Positions 24,601-36,753 of a DNA stretch of 64,000 nucleotides are shown here, one piece after another. The stretch spans positions 4,464,001 through 4,528,000 of the forward strand of contig OX579641.1 in NCBI GenBank assembly GCA_951230915.1, read 5' to 3'. The notes beneath the pieces were generated by a model. That model saw only the letters and a program-made list of their open reading frames with translations, had not been told where the DNA came from and did no database searches. The stretch's first letter is position 1, and every line of letters begins with the position of its first letter. This stretch comes from Antitrichia curtipendula (taxonomy: Eukaryota; Streptophyta; Bryopsida; Hypnales; Leucodontaceae). The position numbers were made by a program, and so were the translations under genes.

Positions 24601-26740
24601 CACCAATCTTTGGAAGCGATTATGGTCCATAGTTTTTACTATTTTAAAATAACTATGTAAAATCCATAATAATCTCTTAAGGCCCAACAACTTTTTGACA
24701 ATGGAAGATTTCAATGAATTGTCCCACTTTGATACTTTTCAAGCACATATATGTGCTTAAAATTTTTAATTTTAACAAAAGTAAAGTAAAGGCTTTTCTT
24801 TCTAGTATGCATGGAAATAATCACAAGTGGAAAATATTGCCCATTGAACTTTTAGACTATAACAATTTCAAATGATCAACTTTATAGGCAAAAAATGTAG
24901 CTTTGGAGGAAGAAAAATTATAAGAAGATGAATAATGCTTTCTTATCCTCCCTCAAAAAATAGTATTGGAATCTTAGGCAAATTACTTGTTTTTAATTTA
25001 AAAATTTGAGAAATAAAAAACTCTCTCAAATTTGAACACATTTTCAAACCAAAATAATATAAAGCCAAAATTGACCAAATTTGATCCTACAAAAAATTAA
25101 TTTTTTATTTATATATGCTGATTTTTGAAATTTTATAATTGATATTATTAGCATATTGTTTGGAAAATCTTCAAAAAATCTAAAACCATTCTAATTATTT
25201 TGTATTCTTATTTACACCAGATTGAACCTTCTATTTCTAAAATTGCTAAAATACAAATTTGAATTTTTTTTCCTAGACCAATTTATTTGTGCAAAGTAGA
25301 GAATAAAAATGTCCAAGAAAATAATATTTTCCATCCCAACTATTTCTTTCATTAGAAAAACATTCTATTTGTTTCTTTTTTCTATTAGACTACATTTCCT
25401 AAATAATTTTTTTAAATACCTCTCACATTGAAATTTTAAAAATAAAAAAATGCAACAAGTATATCAACTTCTTACTCTATAAGATCACCCTGCCAATTAG
25501 AAGAAGATACATTGTGTCCTTTTGGTCCATGAAGGGTTAGTATCATGAAATAAAGTATTTAGGCATTTTAATTCTTAAATTTATTTTATTTATTTATTAT
25601 TGAATAAAAAATGAAATATGAAAAACTGAAATTGAGCTTCAATCACTCACAAGTTTGGATCAATTTGATAAATCAATGTATAGAAATAAAATGCATTTTT
25701 CTAAAACACTTCTTAATGACTACATAAAGAAAAAAAATATTCCAAGTTTATTTATAGTTATAAATTTTTATTTTATTTTATTTATTTAAAAAAATTATCT
25801 AAAGGTATAAGTTAAATTTTTTTCTCTTCCCTTAGAGTCTCATCTCAATCCTCCAACAACCTCAAAACTTTGTAGTCCAAAATTTCAACTTAAGAGGATT
25901 AAAAGCCTTATATTTTTAGCATGCAAACAAGCAAAACAAAGTGCATATTTTTGGTTTAAAATGCTACATGATAAGAGCATGAAACAACTTGTACTATTCT
26001 GCACCACATGTTATGCACATAAAACAAAATTAGGCATACCGTCATGGAATTTTTTTCATTATATTTGAAATTTGTAAAATAGACAAAAATAAGTTGTCGA
26101 AGTCAATAGATATTTTTGTGCAGTTTCTAAAAAAATAACTATTCTTAATCAATTTTTCTAATTTATCAAACTTTAGATTCAAATATTTTTTAGTATTGTA
26201 ATGATTCTAAATAATGATTTTCAATTCAAAATTTGAATCCCTTGTTTTCCTCTACTAAATAGCAAGATTTAATAGAAGAAATTTTAAAAACATAAATTCA
26301 TTGTCTTCTACATAGATGCAAATAAGACTTTGTTGTGCACACATTTTTAAACATCTAAAAATGTCTTTCCTATAAACATTTAAGGAAATTTTTTCTTTAT
26401 GAAATTTAAAAAAAATTTGTTATATGTTTTGTAAATTTTTTCATTATTTTCTAGCAATTATAACAAAAAAATGCAAAAATATCAATTCTTTTTACATAAT
26501 TTTTGCAATAAATTTATTTTGGACCTTAATTTTGGAGGTATTTTATTTACAATCATGTACTAATCTTCTACCTTTAAAATTTTATTTTATTTTAAAATCA
26601 TGTTTTTTTCTAAAAATTTATAGTACTACCCTTAAATCCAACCTAATCAATATGTGTTTCCTACTTTCATAAGGTCATATCTTGCAATATATAAGGCTAA
26701 AGTTCTTGAAACATCATTTTTGCAAAGTTTGGTTGTGAAA
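21647..26740. other. Long AT-rich stretch without supported genes
   Basis: About 5 kb is very low in GC. A degenerate TATGGTA/TATGGATA-rich patch lies at about 24070-24165, and a hairpin (TTTTGGGTGCAT...ATGCACCCAAAA) at about 24342-24372. No conserved protein, RNA gene or paired terminal repeat was identified. Confidence 0.45.
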
Positions 26741-26742
26741 GG

Positions 26743-26912
26743 GCTTGTCCTTTTAGAGTTAAAGCTTACGCGCTTCATGGACTCTACTTAGTGATAAGTT
26801 TTGTCTTTTTAAGATTAAAGCTTTCCTACTTCAGAGGCTTTGCCTAATGATAGGTCTCATTGTCTTTGGGTTTAAACTTTCTTATTTCATGGGCTTGGTC
26901 ATCATTAATTGT
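26743..26912 (+). repeat. Diverged tandem repeat, about 3 x 56 bp
   Basis: Units carry TTAAAGCTT or TTAAACTTT (26759, 26815, 26871), then a TTCATGG/TTCAGAGG block, then a GATAAG/GATAGG block and TTGTCTTT. The copies have drifted substantially. Confidence 0.5.
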
Positions 26913-27637
26913 GTTGGTTGGGTTGCCAGAATATAATTATATAAAAATGTATAGCCAATTTCCTTTGACATTACCTCCCAAGATGTGTTGGAGTCTCCTA
27001 TTTTTCCCATCCATTTGTAGAGAAGGTAAGATTGAGATCCTATTTGTGCCATAATTTAGAAGTCAACGTATTTATGTCGTTAACAATAACAGATGGCACA
27101 AGTAGGGACTCTAATTTCACCTAAATGTAAAAGAAAATATGCCCCCTTGTTTTTGTGGTTTCCAATGTGTTCCAAAACGGAACTACTACATCTTGGCATA
27201 TAGACAATGTGCATCTTTTCATTCAAAATTTTGATGGATTGTAGTTGTATTCTTTTCCTTGGAGATTTTCCCTCGGATTTTCCATGATCACGTGCCTTAC
27301 AAATGAGATATCCTTGTAAATTCATGGCAAAATTATTTTTTATATATGGAAATGCCTCCAAAAAAGTAATTCTGCAAGCAAAAAAAAAGGTTCAAGGAAG
27401 ATGACAAAGCATGATGAAGAGATCATTGGAGTTTTTTCTGTCAAATAATGCCCAACAGTGTCAGGGACCAAAGAACATTGACCAAAACACCAGTTACATC
27501 GTAATCACCGTAATCACCAGTTACATGGGAACTACAAATTCAACTACAAAATCCTTTCCAAAATTTTGTTGGGCCATTCAACTAGCAATACTGTAAAGTT
27601 GGGGCATCCAAAAAACGAGGCAGGCCTAAAAGTGCAC

Positions 27638-28280
27638 TTAACTCCTAAATGTCCAAGGCCATTTTTGAGCTTCTTAGAATTTGTTCTAAATCAAACAATA
27701 AGGCAAATAAGCCAAAGTTTTGATAAGTTTTATCAATTTTTTCAGATTTATAATTATATGAATTTAAACTAGATGTGTCATGCATCATAGAAGAAAAACA
27801 AAACAAAACAACATCACTTATAGATTGAAAGATTATAATATTTGATCAAGAAGGTGTTAGAATTGTGAAAGTGATTGGAAGTCTTTCAATCCTCTTTTTA
27901 CATGTCAAATCTAGAATTGAGGTCATGAAAAAAAAAAAAAGGTTGAAGGACTTAACATACATAACCATAATCAATTTACAACTTTTCAAAATCTACTATC
28001 AACCATTCTGAAAAATGAGTTTTTCAATGTATATTTGAAGCTCAACTCCGAGTACCTCTAACACTAAAAGTCAAAATTTGTAGTAGATATCATTGCACAA
28101 AATTTTGGTAGAAAAATCATAATCAATTTTTTTCAAAATTAGTGTTATGACGCTTATAATAAACTTTCTTGGGTATTTATCGGAAAAAAAAATATCAAAA
28201 GTAATACTTTGATAAAAATTTATTTAACTTCAAAATTTGGTCAAATTCAAAATATGATACCTTAGGCATTTAGGGGTTAA
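27638..28280. mobile_element. Family beta element, complete 635-bp copy with TTAA duplication
   Basis: TTAA (27638-41) and TTAA (28277-80) flank TIRs CTCCTAAATGTCCAAGG and, inverted, CCCCTAAATGCCTAAGG. The interior is homologous along its whole length to the copy at 59451-60096 (e.g. TTTGATAAGTT, GTCTTTCAATC, TTTTTACATGTCAAATCTA). No coding capacity is seen. Confidence 0.8.
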
Positions 28281-28870
28281 TCATATGCTTACATTATGTA
28301 CATATCCTAAAATCAATATGTAACTATTCTGGAAGAAAGAATCCTGAAATAACTAATCTACCAAAAAAATCTTTGAGCATTCATAACTTTTGCATACGGT
28401 ATCCAAATGATGTATTTTTTTGTGCATTGAAACCACCTATCATTTTCAGCCACAAAGTATTTAAATTTCACCAATCTCATAATAGACACTCTTTGCAGAA
28501 GGAAAAGTGGCGATTTTAGGTGTTCCTAATCTTTTCACAGTCGTCCCCTACAGTAGACTGAGTCCACAATCGGATGAACGTGGACGAACGTGGATGAAAG
28601 TCGACGAATGTAAACAGGGTTTAGGGGTCCAAGATTTCTTCACAGTTTTGCCATCTCCCACCAGTCTCTTGTGTTTTGCAAGCCTTCGCCTTCGCGCACC
28701 CCTCCCTTTCTTGCCATCGAATGTTGTACAATGTGGTCGAGGGAGAGTGCAAGTGAGACACAGTAGCATCCCCTTTCCGTTTCCAGTACTCTTTTCTTCC
28801 ATCTCTGAGGACTCATGGACTAGGATTGTCCGCTAGGGTTTGCGAAGAAGCTTGAGAAGAAGCGGGAGCT
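28281..28870. promoter_or_regulatory. Upstream region of the BCAS2 gene with a telo-box
   Basis: AGGGTTTAGGGG at 28617-28628 lies about 245 bp before the ATG, after a short run of GTGGACGAACGTGGATGA repeats (28573-28610). The last 250 bp are GC-richer and likely the transcribed leader. Open frames here do not resemble proteins. Confidence 0.45.
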
Positions 28871-30853
28871 ATGGGGACTCCGGATGTTTTGATGATAGAG
28901 GCCGCGCCAGGGGCGAAGGAAATTGAGCAAGCCAAGTGGCGTGGTGGTGGGACTTTGGATGAGAGCGTGGATGCGCTCCCTTACATCGATCACGACTATG
29001 CGGACCCGAAAGTGAAGGCGGAAGTGGACAAGATGATCGCGGAGGAGATGCGAGTGAGCGCGAAAAAGCCTGCCGACTTTCTTGCGGAGCTTCCTGCCAT
29101 GCCTACCATTAATCCTCAGGTACAGAGGCCTATAGTTTTCCACTTATTGTGCATTTCGAGAATCGGTTTCACGAGAATAGGTCTTGAATTGAATTACGGT
29201 ACTGTTTGTGTTGTTCGTCGACGCTAATGGCATTCAGTAATTTAATTTGGGACAAGTAAGAACCTGCACTAGGGTTTTAGGGTTTGGGATTCGTATGGTT
29301 TCAATTGGACTCACTTGTATGGTTGGAATGCTCCGACTTGGTAGAGGGCATTGGAAGTTATGAGTCTGCGAAGAGACCATGATATCGCGGGACCATTTTT
29401 GAGAAAGGCTCTTCATATGGTGCATTTTCAGTTTGTTGTGAATCTTTGGTATTTCAGACCACCTTCTTGTCAGCTGGAGAGCCCGTTTTATCTATCACTC
29501 GATATTCGCGCGTTCTGATAAAGAATGTTTTTCCATTTTATCAGGACCACCCAATGCTTGCAAAAGAGTTTGATCGCGTGAGAGCTGGGAAAGCTCCGGT
29601 ATTGTTGGACCTTTCACGGTACGGATTGGAGCCCCCGCCACTGAATAGACGCAATGATGTAGGCGCCTGGAAGAACGCCGTTCAAAATGCGAAATCACAA
29701 CTTCAACACCAAACTTTGAGGTTCCCCACCTTTTTATTTTGCCTTCTTTTTATTTGTTCATTCTTCTGTCCCCCTAATTGTTTACTAATGGAAGTGGGCT
29801 GCCTCCTTAATGTTTTGGTAGTCCGTTACAATTATCCTTGTGCTGTGGTGTGAGCCATTCTTTTCTTGCTGGGGGTTAGCCACTGTATGTATCTTTTAAA
29901 TTTTAATCTCTTCAGAAACCTTGTTGTTACATTTTATTCAGGAACTTAGCACATTTAGAAACGGAGTAAAGCACCGGAGTTTTTAAGAAGAGTCAGTCTA
30001 AGTGGTGGAGATCGTCAGCTGGTTTCTTTTTTGTTCAATGGCATTGTCTCCTGTTCTCATGATTCAGTTCACTTCTTTTTATGCAGACTTGAGAACCTAG
30101 AGCTAATGCTGAAGTATGGTACTAATACATGGAAGGTTCACAATCAACATCTTGAAGCTTTCCAGGCCAGGTTGACCTCCTTTCTGATCTGTATGGATTG
30201 TTGATAGAATGCTTGATTTTGCTGACATGATGGAAACCCAGAACGGGCTTTTTTTGTCTGGTACCTGTTTTCTAGATGTTCGCCACGGATGGATTTTGAT
30301 TACAGTTTCGAATAGCTGAGAGTTTCTAATTATTTTTTTATGGATCACCTTATTTCTTCATGAAACGTGGTCTGATTGGTACCAGGCTAATAGAAACTGC
30401 ACACGAATATCAGCGTGAGATTGATCTATTGAATCGTGAGCGCAAGCTTAATCAGGTCATTGTTCTTTCCGAATTGCTTCTATATTAACCTCGACACCTT
30501 GAACTATAACATAACATTTCTAAGATGCAAAGTAGAGTCGACTTGTTTCAGTTTTATGTGACGTATTTTCTGATGTACACTATCCATCCTCGAACACCTC
30601 CCCTTAGCGCATTTGTCTTTCTCCTATAGTAAAGAACCTGATAATGTATACGATGTGGTGTGGACTGGATGTGAAACGTCATTTGATACGAGGTTGCTTT
30701 GATTGTACATTACAGCAAGCTGCGGCGGTTGAGCTGAACTTATTAGGCTCCCAGTGGAAAGAAATAAGTCAAAAGAACTTGGACATCGAAGATGCTTGCC
30801 TGAAACTAGAGCTCGAGGTTATCAAACTCCGTACGGAAGCTGAAAACAAGTGA
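28871..30853 (+). CDS. MOS4: Pre-mRNA splicing factor BCAS2/SPF27 (plant MOS4 type)
   Basis: Five exons (28871-29119, 29545-29720, 30087-30170, 30386-30455, 30716-30853) join in phase into 238 residues, close to the human protein's 225. Signature parts are [16 protein letters not shown] (exon 1), [16 protein letters not shown] and [12 protein letters not shown] (exon 2), [19 protein letters not shown] (exon 3) and a heptad-rich C-terminal half (exons 4-5) expected to form coiled coil. The protein is a core subunit of the Prp19/CDC5L (NineTeen) complex of the nuclear spliceosome; in Arabidopsis MOS4 also affects immunity. Exon 2 and exon 3 end at weak donors (G|GTTCCC and G|GTTGAC), yet both preserve frame and conserved residues. 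The start Met is the first in a clean frame, preceded by a stop-rich leader. Confidence 0.92.
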
Positions 30854-32240
30854 GCAGCCATTCTCTTTCTTTTGATTCGTTTCTGGAATCCTAACTCCCT
30901 CGAACTGAAATGAGAAATTAATACTCAAGGAATTCCATCGATCCATACAACTTTGTTCCATGCAGCAAGAGCTTTACCATTAATTTCTTCATGCCATGCA
31001 ACAATGACTAGTAGAATCACGGCTCATGTACTGTTTGGTTTCAGGAATCTCTCATACGGTACTAATCATTTTACCGTTTTCTTCTCCTGTTGCAGAGGAA
31101 TAGATCTTACTCGACCACCTCACTAAGGGAGTTATTTCCAAGTGATCAGCTCTCTCTAGGTCTTCTCCTTAATGTAAAATGAGTACCCTTGCAGACACGA
31201 TGCAATGTGAACCATTGCCTGTGATAGCACGCTTTTGAGCTACATTGCACTTTTCCAGTGGTCGTGGTGCGGGAAATACTGCTCCGCTGAAGATCGTATT
31301 AGTGAATTTTCATGCATTGAAGTCCCCTGTGAGCGCCAAGTTTGGGGACTCGTACGCCAGTTAGTTGGAAACTCTCTCGACAACACAGAGAACGGTAGCG
31401 TTGGATGCATTGTAACGATCTTGTCAATCTTGACGAGGCACAATGCATTCTCACATTGCGAACATTTCTGAAATGGCATGGAGATGAGCAACTTCGTCAC
31501 CGTGTTCAACCTTTTTCTTTCTTCTATTCCGTTTCTACTTTTTGAATGCAATAGAGATATCTTGCAAGTACTCGATGAGTTTCGTGAGGAGTTTTCCTTC
31601 AATTGCAGGCTCCGAGAACCGTTTGGTCGAGAGTTTGGGAATCTCATACCCTCGTGCTGTATTTAACTTGCTGTACTGTACTTAACGGATATCTCTAATA
31701 TTTAGTTGGCTTGCTTCACAATCCCTTTGAGCCCTAAACCTTCTCTTATATCACATCCACTGTTTTCTTACGAAGCTCCAGTGGACACAAAGCTTACCTA
31801 ATTCAAAAGTCACTATGTCGGCACAACTTGTGACATTTTGCCAAACTCCTACCATGTGCCACCATCACAAGAAATTGTTTCACTTGTACTCTTACTGCAA
31901 GGGAACGTTGGGAACGTTGGGTGGCATAGTTTTTAGCAATATGCACATATCTTAAAAGAAGCTCATGTGCCAAAGGCCAATTATTTGAACATGCCCATGT
32001 TGAACAGTAATTGTGTTCCATATTTCATCTAAAAACGGTATAAATAGTCCTAACTTGACACAAAACACCATATAGTCAGCATCATGGGTTGTTACTATAG
32101 CAAATTTTATGTACACGAACTGCAATTGTTTATGGAAGTAGGGAATTTGCATTATGAGAGGTTTGACTATACATACAAATGTGATGATGGGCATTTGGTA
32201 AGTGTAAAAATGGTTGTAGACCACCTTCCTTGCTCTGGCG
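30854..32240. other. 3' flank of BCAS2, no supported gene
   Basis: GC is intermediate until about 31700, so long or spliced 3' untranslated sequence is possible. The minus-strand 135-codon frame at 31240-31647 has no recognisable family. After 31700 the DNA becomes AT-rich. Confidence 0.35.
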
Positions 32241-32370
32241 TCTTCTATCACTTCTACATAAGGGGAGTCATAGTTTAGAAGTAGCATTATTCATCTTGAA
32301 TGTTATCTTCTATCACTTCTTAATAGGGGGAGTCATAGTTTGGAAGTGGCATTATTCATCTTGAATGTGG
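32241..32370 (+). repeat. Tandem duplication, 2 x 65 bp
   Basis: Both units start TCTTCTATCACTTCT, contain GGGGAGTCATAGTTT and end CATTATTCATCTTGAATG. They begin at 32241 and 32306 and are highly similar. Confidence 0.85.
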
Positions 32371-32476
32371 AGTCTACTTTACCTAAAAAGGAGGAAATGA
32401 AGAGGAACTAGTGAGGAAGAACCAATGATTTTTATTAGCCATATTAGTGAAAAATAAAAATATGAATTCCAATGCA

Positions 32477-32870
32477 TTAACTCCTAAAGGATCAAACATA
32501 GGCCCTCTATAACTGCAAACTAGGATTTTTCATAATTTTCATCTTATTAATCAAAATGGAATGATTCAAAGTTTTTCACATGTAAATAAATCTTTAGACC
32601 AATTTCAAATTTTTATTTTAAAAAAAAGTGATTTTTAAAGAAGTTTTTTGAGCTGCCCGGGCTACCAACTGAATTTTTAAAAATTACATATCATGCAATA
32701 ACTTTTTAACCATGTAATCAAAAGTTATGAAAAAAATTGGGCCTTAAATCTACTCATTGGCCACATGTGGTGTGAAATTTTCAAAGAAAGAAATTAAAAA
32801 CTCCTTTCGTAGTGAGTTGCCCAAAATCACTATGTTGCCAAAAAATGGTGTTTCGTCCTTTAGGGGTTAA
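32477..32870. mobile_element. Family beta element, 386 bp with TTAA duplication
   Basis: TTAA at 32477-80 and 32867-70 flank TIRs CTCCTAAAGGATCAAACA and, inverted, CCCCTAAAGGACGAAACA (15 of 18 positions agree). The interior (GAATGATTCAAAG, GCAATAACTTTTTAACCAT) recurs at 57231-57608 in the same orientation and at 58474 onward inverted. Confidence 0.8.
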
Positions 32871-33091
32871 CATTAAATTTTAATAAAGGGATATGTTGCA
32901 ATCTTGTTGGGATCATGTTGAATTGTATGATATACAATTTAGATTTAAATTTTGGTTGGATGATCTAATATTTACTCCGTGTTATAGTTTAGTCCTTGAT
33001 TTATGGAAATTACAAATGTAATAAAATGATCAATATTATTTGAAATTTTTATTATTATTACATCTAAAATACAAGTCTCAATTTTTTGGCA

Positions 33092-33521
33092 ATATGGTAG
33101 AACCACCTATTACCAAGTAGGAATCCATATCCACCCTATAGGATCCAGCTATTTCCAACCAAGACTAGAATAGATTTTCAACCAAAGCTTGTAATGTAGT
33201 TTTTTTCTTTTTCAAGGTTGGGACTAATAAAATCATGATATATGTCTTGATGTAGTGAGCAAGAAAGTTAGGAAGTAGTGAGCGGGAAAGTAGTTATGGA
33301 TTGATTGAAATTAGAAGAGTCTATGTATTGGGTATGTATTGGGGCCAACTTTTGGCTTCCAAAATTCTTAGTAATTTGAATTCAAGGAAAAAAATCACAA
33401 AAAATTAGCAATGCTTGCCATTTCTATCTTTCTACGAGACAATAAATTTACACTGCCTTTTACTATTCCAAAACATGTGCGAAATTGCCTAAATGGTCAA
33501 CTAGAGGTAGTTCTACCATAT
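33092..33521. mobile_element. Inverted-repeat element with ATATGGTAGAAC termini
   Basis: The left end ATATGGTAGAACCACCT and the inverted right end ATATGGTAGAACTACCT differ at one position over 17 bp, with about 430 bp between outer ends. The GGTAGAACTACC core is also the terminus of the family alpha element at 54747, so the two may be related. Confidence 0.55.
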
Positions 33522-33879
33522 ATCACCAACTGAGAGCAACAATAAAGGTATAAAAAAAATTTCATCCATGGTAAAGTCTTGAACCCATAGAAAAAATACA
33601 TTATTTGTAAATTAAGACAAGGCACATTTACATAAAATGGAATTAATTATCAAAAAGAATTTCAGAAAATTCTAATGTATTATATTCTTAATATTCATTC
33701 AAAATTCATCCAATTGCAAATTCATCCAATTCGTCTTGCACTATTCAAACTCTAGCAGTAACTTTAGCACCCGAGGGATCGGCTGCAGAATTTCAGGTTT
33801 TACTTGTCCCACGGCGAGTGCATTTGCCAAGCATTGCAAGAATTCTGTCAATTTTCTGCTGCAGGATCCTTGTGTTGAA

Positions 33880-34569
33880 AGATCAAGTACTGTACCAGTA
33901 GCTCCGCATTTTTTTCTGGAAGAAATTTGAATCAGGGATTGTTTTCAATGATTCGAGTTAGGGTTAGAGTTGGTTGTGTCTGGTTGCGGTAATCACTTGA
34001 AGTGTGGTGGCTTTATAGGTTTCTACGCAAGAGTTGAAATGAGTCCGTCAGTTGATAGTCAAGATTTCAAATTCAATTGCTCTGCATATTGTCTGGAAGA
34101 AATTCGAATTAGGGTTTGATTTGGATGGTTCGAATGAGGGCTACAATTGGTTGTGTCTGGTTGCGATATTCACGTTCAGTGCGGTGGTTTTAGAGGTTTC
34201 TACACACAAGAGTAGAAATCAGTCCGTTAGTTGATAGTCAAGTGATCATATTCAGTAGCTCTGCATTTTTTCTGGAACAAATTCGAATTAGGGTTTGATG
34301 TTGATGGTTCGGATTAGGGTCGCAATTGGTTGTGCCTGATTGTGGTGTTCACTTAAAATTGTGGTGGCTTTAGAGGTTTCTGCACGAAAGTAGAAATGAG
34401 TCCGTCGGTTGATGGTCAAGCGATCATACTCAGTAGCTCTGCGTTTTTTCTGGAAGAAATTTGAATTAGGGGATGGTTCGAGTTCGAGTTGCAAGTGGTT
34501 TGTGTCTGCTTGTGGTGGCTTTAGAGGTTTCTACACAAGAGTAGAAATGTCCATGAGATGATAGGCAAG
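33880..34569 (+). repeat. Four tandem units of about 178 bp ending at the DUF218 start codon
   Basis: GCTCYGCATTTTTTCTGGAA-type blocks recur at 33901, 34079, 34258 and 34436 (periods 178, 179, 178). Each is followed by GAATTAGGG, TTGGTTGTGTCTG, GGTGGCTTTA.AGGTTTCTACAC, AGTAGAAAT and GTTGATAGTCAAG. The last unit is internally shortened, and its final block reads GAGATGATAGGCAAG, so it contains the ATG at 34558. Confidence 0.85.
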
Positions 34570-36753
34570 ATGCCGTGCTGGCTTCTGAAGAGACCCTTTG
34601 TCACTGGAGTGCAGCAGCAGCTGTGGCCTCGTCGAAACAATATCGCGGCCAAACGGTGCAAACCAGTGGTTCAGAATCTCTTGGGAAACAGGAAGAATTG
34701 GTCTCTAAGAGCATTGGAAGGCTCACAAATTTCGACGAACGGAGATGCGTCCGGGCGACGCCGAATCGTTATCACAGTAACAGGCGGTGAAGGGGAAGAA
34801 GAGGTGAAGAGCGAGCCCCTGGAGGCCATTCTTGTACTGGCAGGTGGTCAATTGCAAGGAGGAGGGTTGCCCATTTGGGTGGAGAGAAGACTTGACAAAG
34901 CACTGCAGCTTCAGAAACTGAATGGACCTGAATGTCGTATTGTCTGCTTAGGGAATGGTACTCCGTATCGACGGCCTGTGCTCACCCCGGAAGGCTTCGT
35001 CATCCACGAAAGCTCCTCATGCGCAGAGTATCTCATCAGGAAAGGCGTTCCTGTGTCTATCCTGCTCAAAGAGTGGGGCTCATACGATACCATCGGTACG
35101 AATCTCATTCTCCCTCTTTTGTGATGGCAGGGCCATTCTGAGAAACTGACTTGCAGACCATTTTCGTAAACGTAAAAAGCCTACATCCGATTTGATTGCA
35201 TCGAAAATTGCTTGAATTCTGAGTTTTAGCTTGAGGTCTTCAAAATGGCAAGGCCAAATCACGCGGAAAAATGACTAGCAGACCGTTTTTGTAAATGTGG
35301 AGAGCCTAAATCTGATTTATTTGCATAAAAAATAGCTTGACCTCTGAAATTTGACTTGAGTTCTTTCAAATTAGCAGTCAGTTTCTCCAACGCCAATCTT
35401 TGGAACATCCAGTTAGTCCATACGTGGAGAATCATGTCAAAGACTAATTAGAACTTTGCAAACATTGTAGAAACAATGTTTGAGTCCTATAGCCGAGCCC
35501 TAACTTTCAGTTCTGTATTCAAATGTGACTCAGTCTTCCGGACATTTTGTTGTTTGATTTCTGAAATCAGGAAACGGATTCTTCGCACTGACGCAACACG
35601 CGATTCCGCGAAGGTGGAGGAGGATGGCGGTGGTGACATCGGATTTCCACATGCCGAGGTCTCGTGCCATTTTTGAGTGGGTGTTTGGGTTACAAGGAGC
35701 GGGCACTTCGATACAACCAGAAGCGAATAATCGACCAGTGGTGTGTTTTACTACTGGCTCGCGAAGCCAAGGGTTCGTTCTGCAATACCATAGTGTGTCT
35801 GATGACGGCATTGATGCGTCCATCATTGAGGTCAGTGCTGCACTCACATACTGCAATTCAGGATGGAGATTTACGATGATAATTTCTTCTGCAAAATATA
35901 AATTAAAATATGAATTAGTCCACCTTCAAACCTCAGTACACCATTTATTTTATCTGGTGCATGATGCACTATTTCGTAGGCTTATGATGCAGTATGAACA
36001 TGTGTTAGTGTACCTATTGATGAGCACCATTTACTGAGCTTTGGATCCCGTGTTGACCACTTGTTATTTGAATGACTATTCACTAAAAAGCTTCTTGATG
36101 GTGGTCTGAAGTTAAGCAACGTATCAAGAAAGTCATTTACTCTATGGCATGCTATTACATTGAACCATAAAATAAACGGGATTGCTATATAATATTCTTG
36201 AAAGGAACTACAAACGCTTGGCACATTCAAAGAAGAATTGGAGTTTCCTCGATGCTCTGATTCTGGTATTCTCGTCCTTTGGCACAATTCTCTCACATCT
36301 TGAGTTCATTGAAACTTAGACAATTATGAGTGTAGTAACTACCAACCTAATGTGAAAAGGGTGCGCCGTCGACACTACTCTAGAAATAAGTTATGTATGT
36401 CGTTTTGCGACAGACATGAAGGATTTTCTGGGGTTGGGTTGGGTTCGGTTGGGTATAGCATTATGACAGTCAAATCCTTCCTTGCAATCTCCTCACTCTT
36501 CAATTTTTAAGACTGCAGGGATGTGCGTGATGGAATTTAATACTGAACTTTGTTCCTCTCTGTTTGGAATGTGCAGGCTCGAAGGGTTAAGGAGAGGAAG
36601 TCACTAGAAAACTTGATGATTTTGTCGCCTGGCATCAACACCCTGAGTGATTTCCATGCGTGGTTCCATGCAGAACATAAGTGCTACAATGTTGAAGACC
36701 AAGGATTGTTTGGTAAGCAAACACTGGATGATCCTGCTCTTCGGTCATATTAA
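34558..36753 (+). CDS. DUF218 (YdcF/ElyC-like) protein with a putative N-terminal targeting region
   Basis: Three exons (34558-35095, 35571-35830, 36577-36753) join in phase into 324 residues. The DUF218 fold starts with EAILVLAGGQLQGGG (89-103) and continues with VERRLDKALQL (108-118), CLGNGTPYRRP (130-140), GFVIHESSSCAEYL (146-159), the EWGSYDTIGN motif (172-181) and TSDFHMPRSRAIFEWVFG (202-219). It closes with FHAWFHAEHKCYNV, as in plant homologues. The basic, acid-poor first 60 residues suggest an organelle transit peptide (inference). Bacterial relatives act at the cell envelope; the plant role is not established. ATG 34558 sits inside the last upstream tandem unit, and the in-frame ATG at 34570 (MPCWLLKRP) is an equally good start. 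Confidence 0.85.

Noticed and set aside
31240..31647. 135-codon minus-strand frame behind the BCAS2 gene
   Set aside because: Composition is unremarkable, no domain or joinable exons were seen, and it probably overlaps 3' transcribed sequence of BCAS2.
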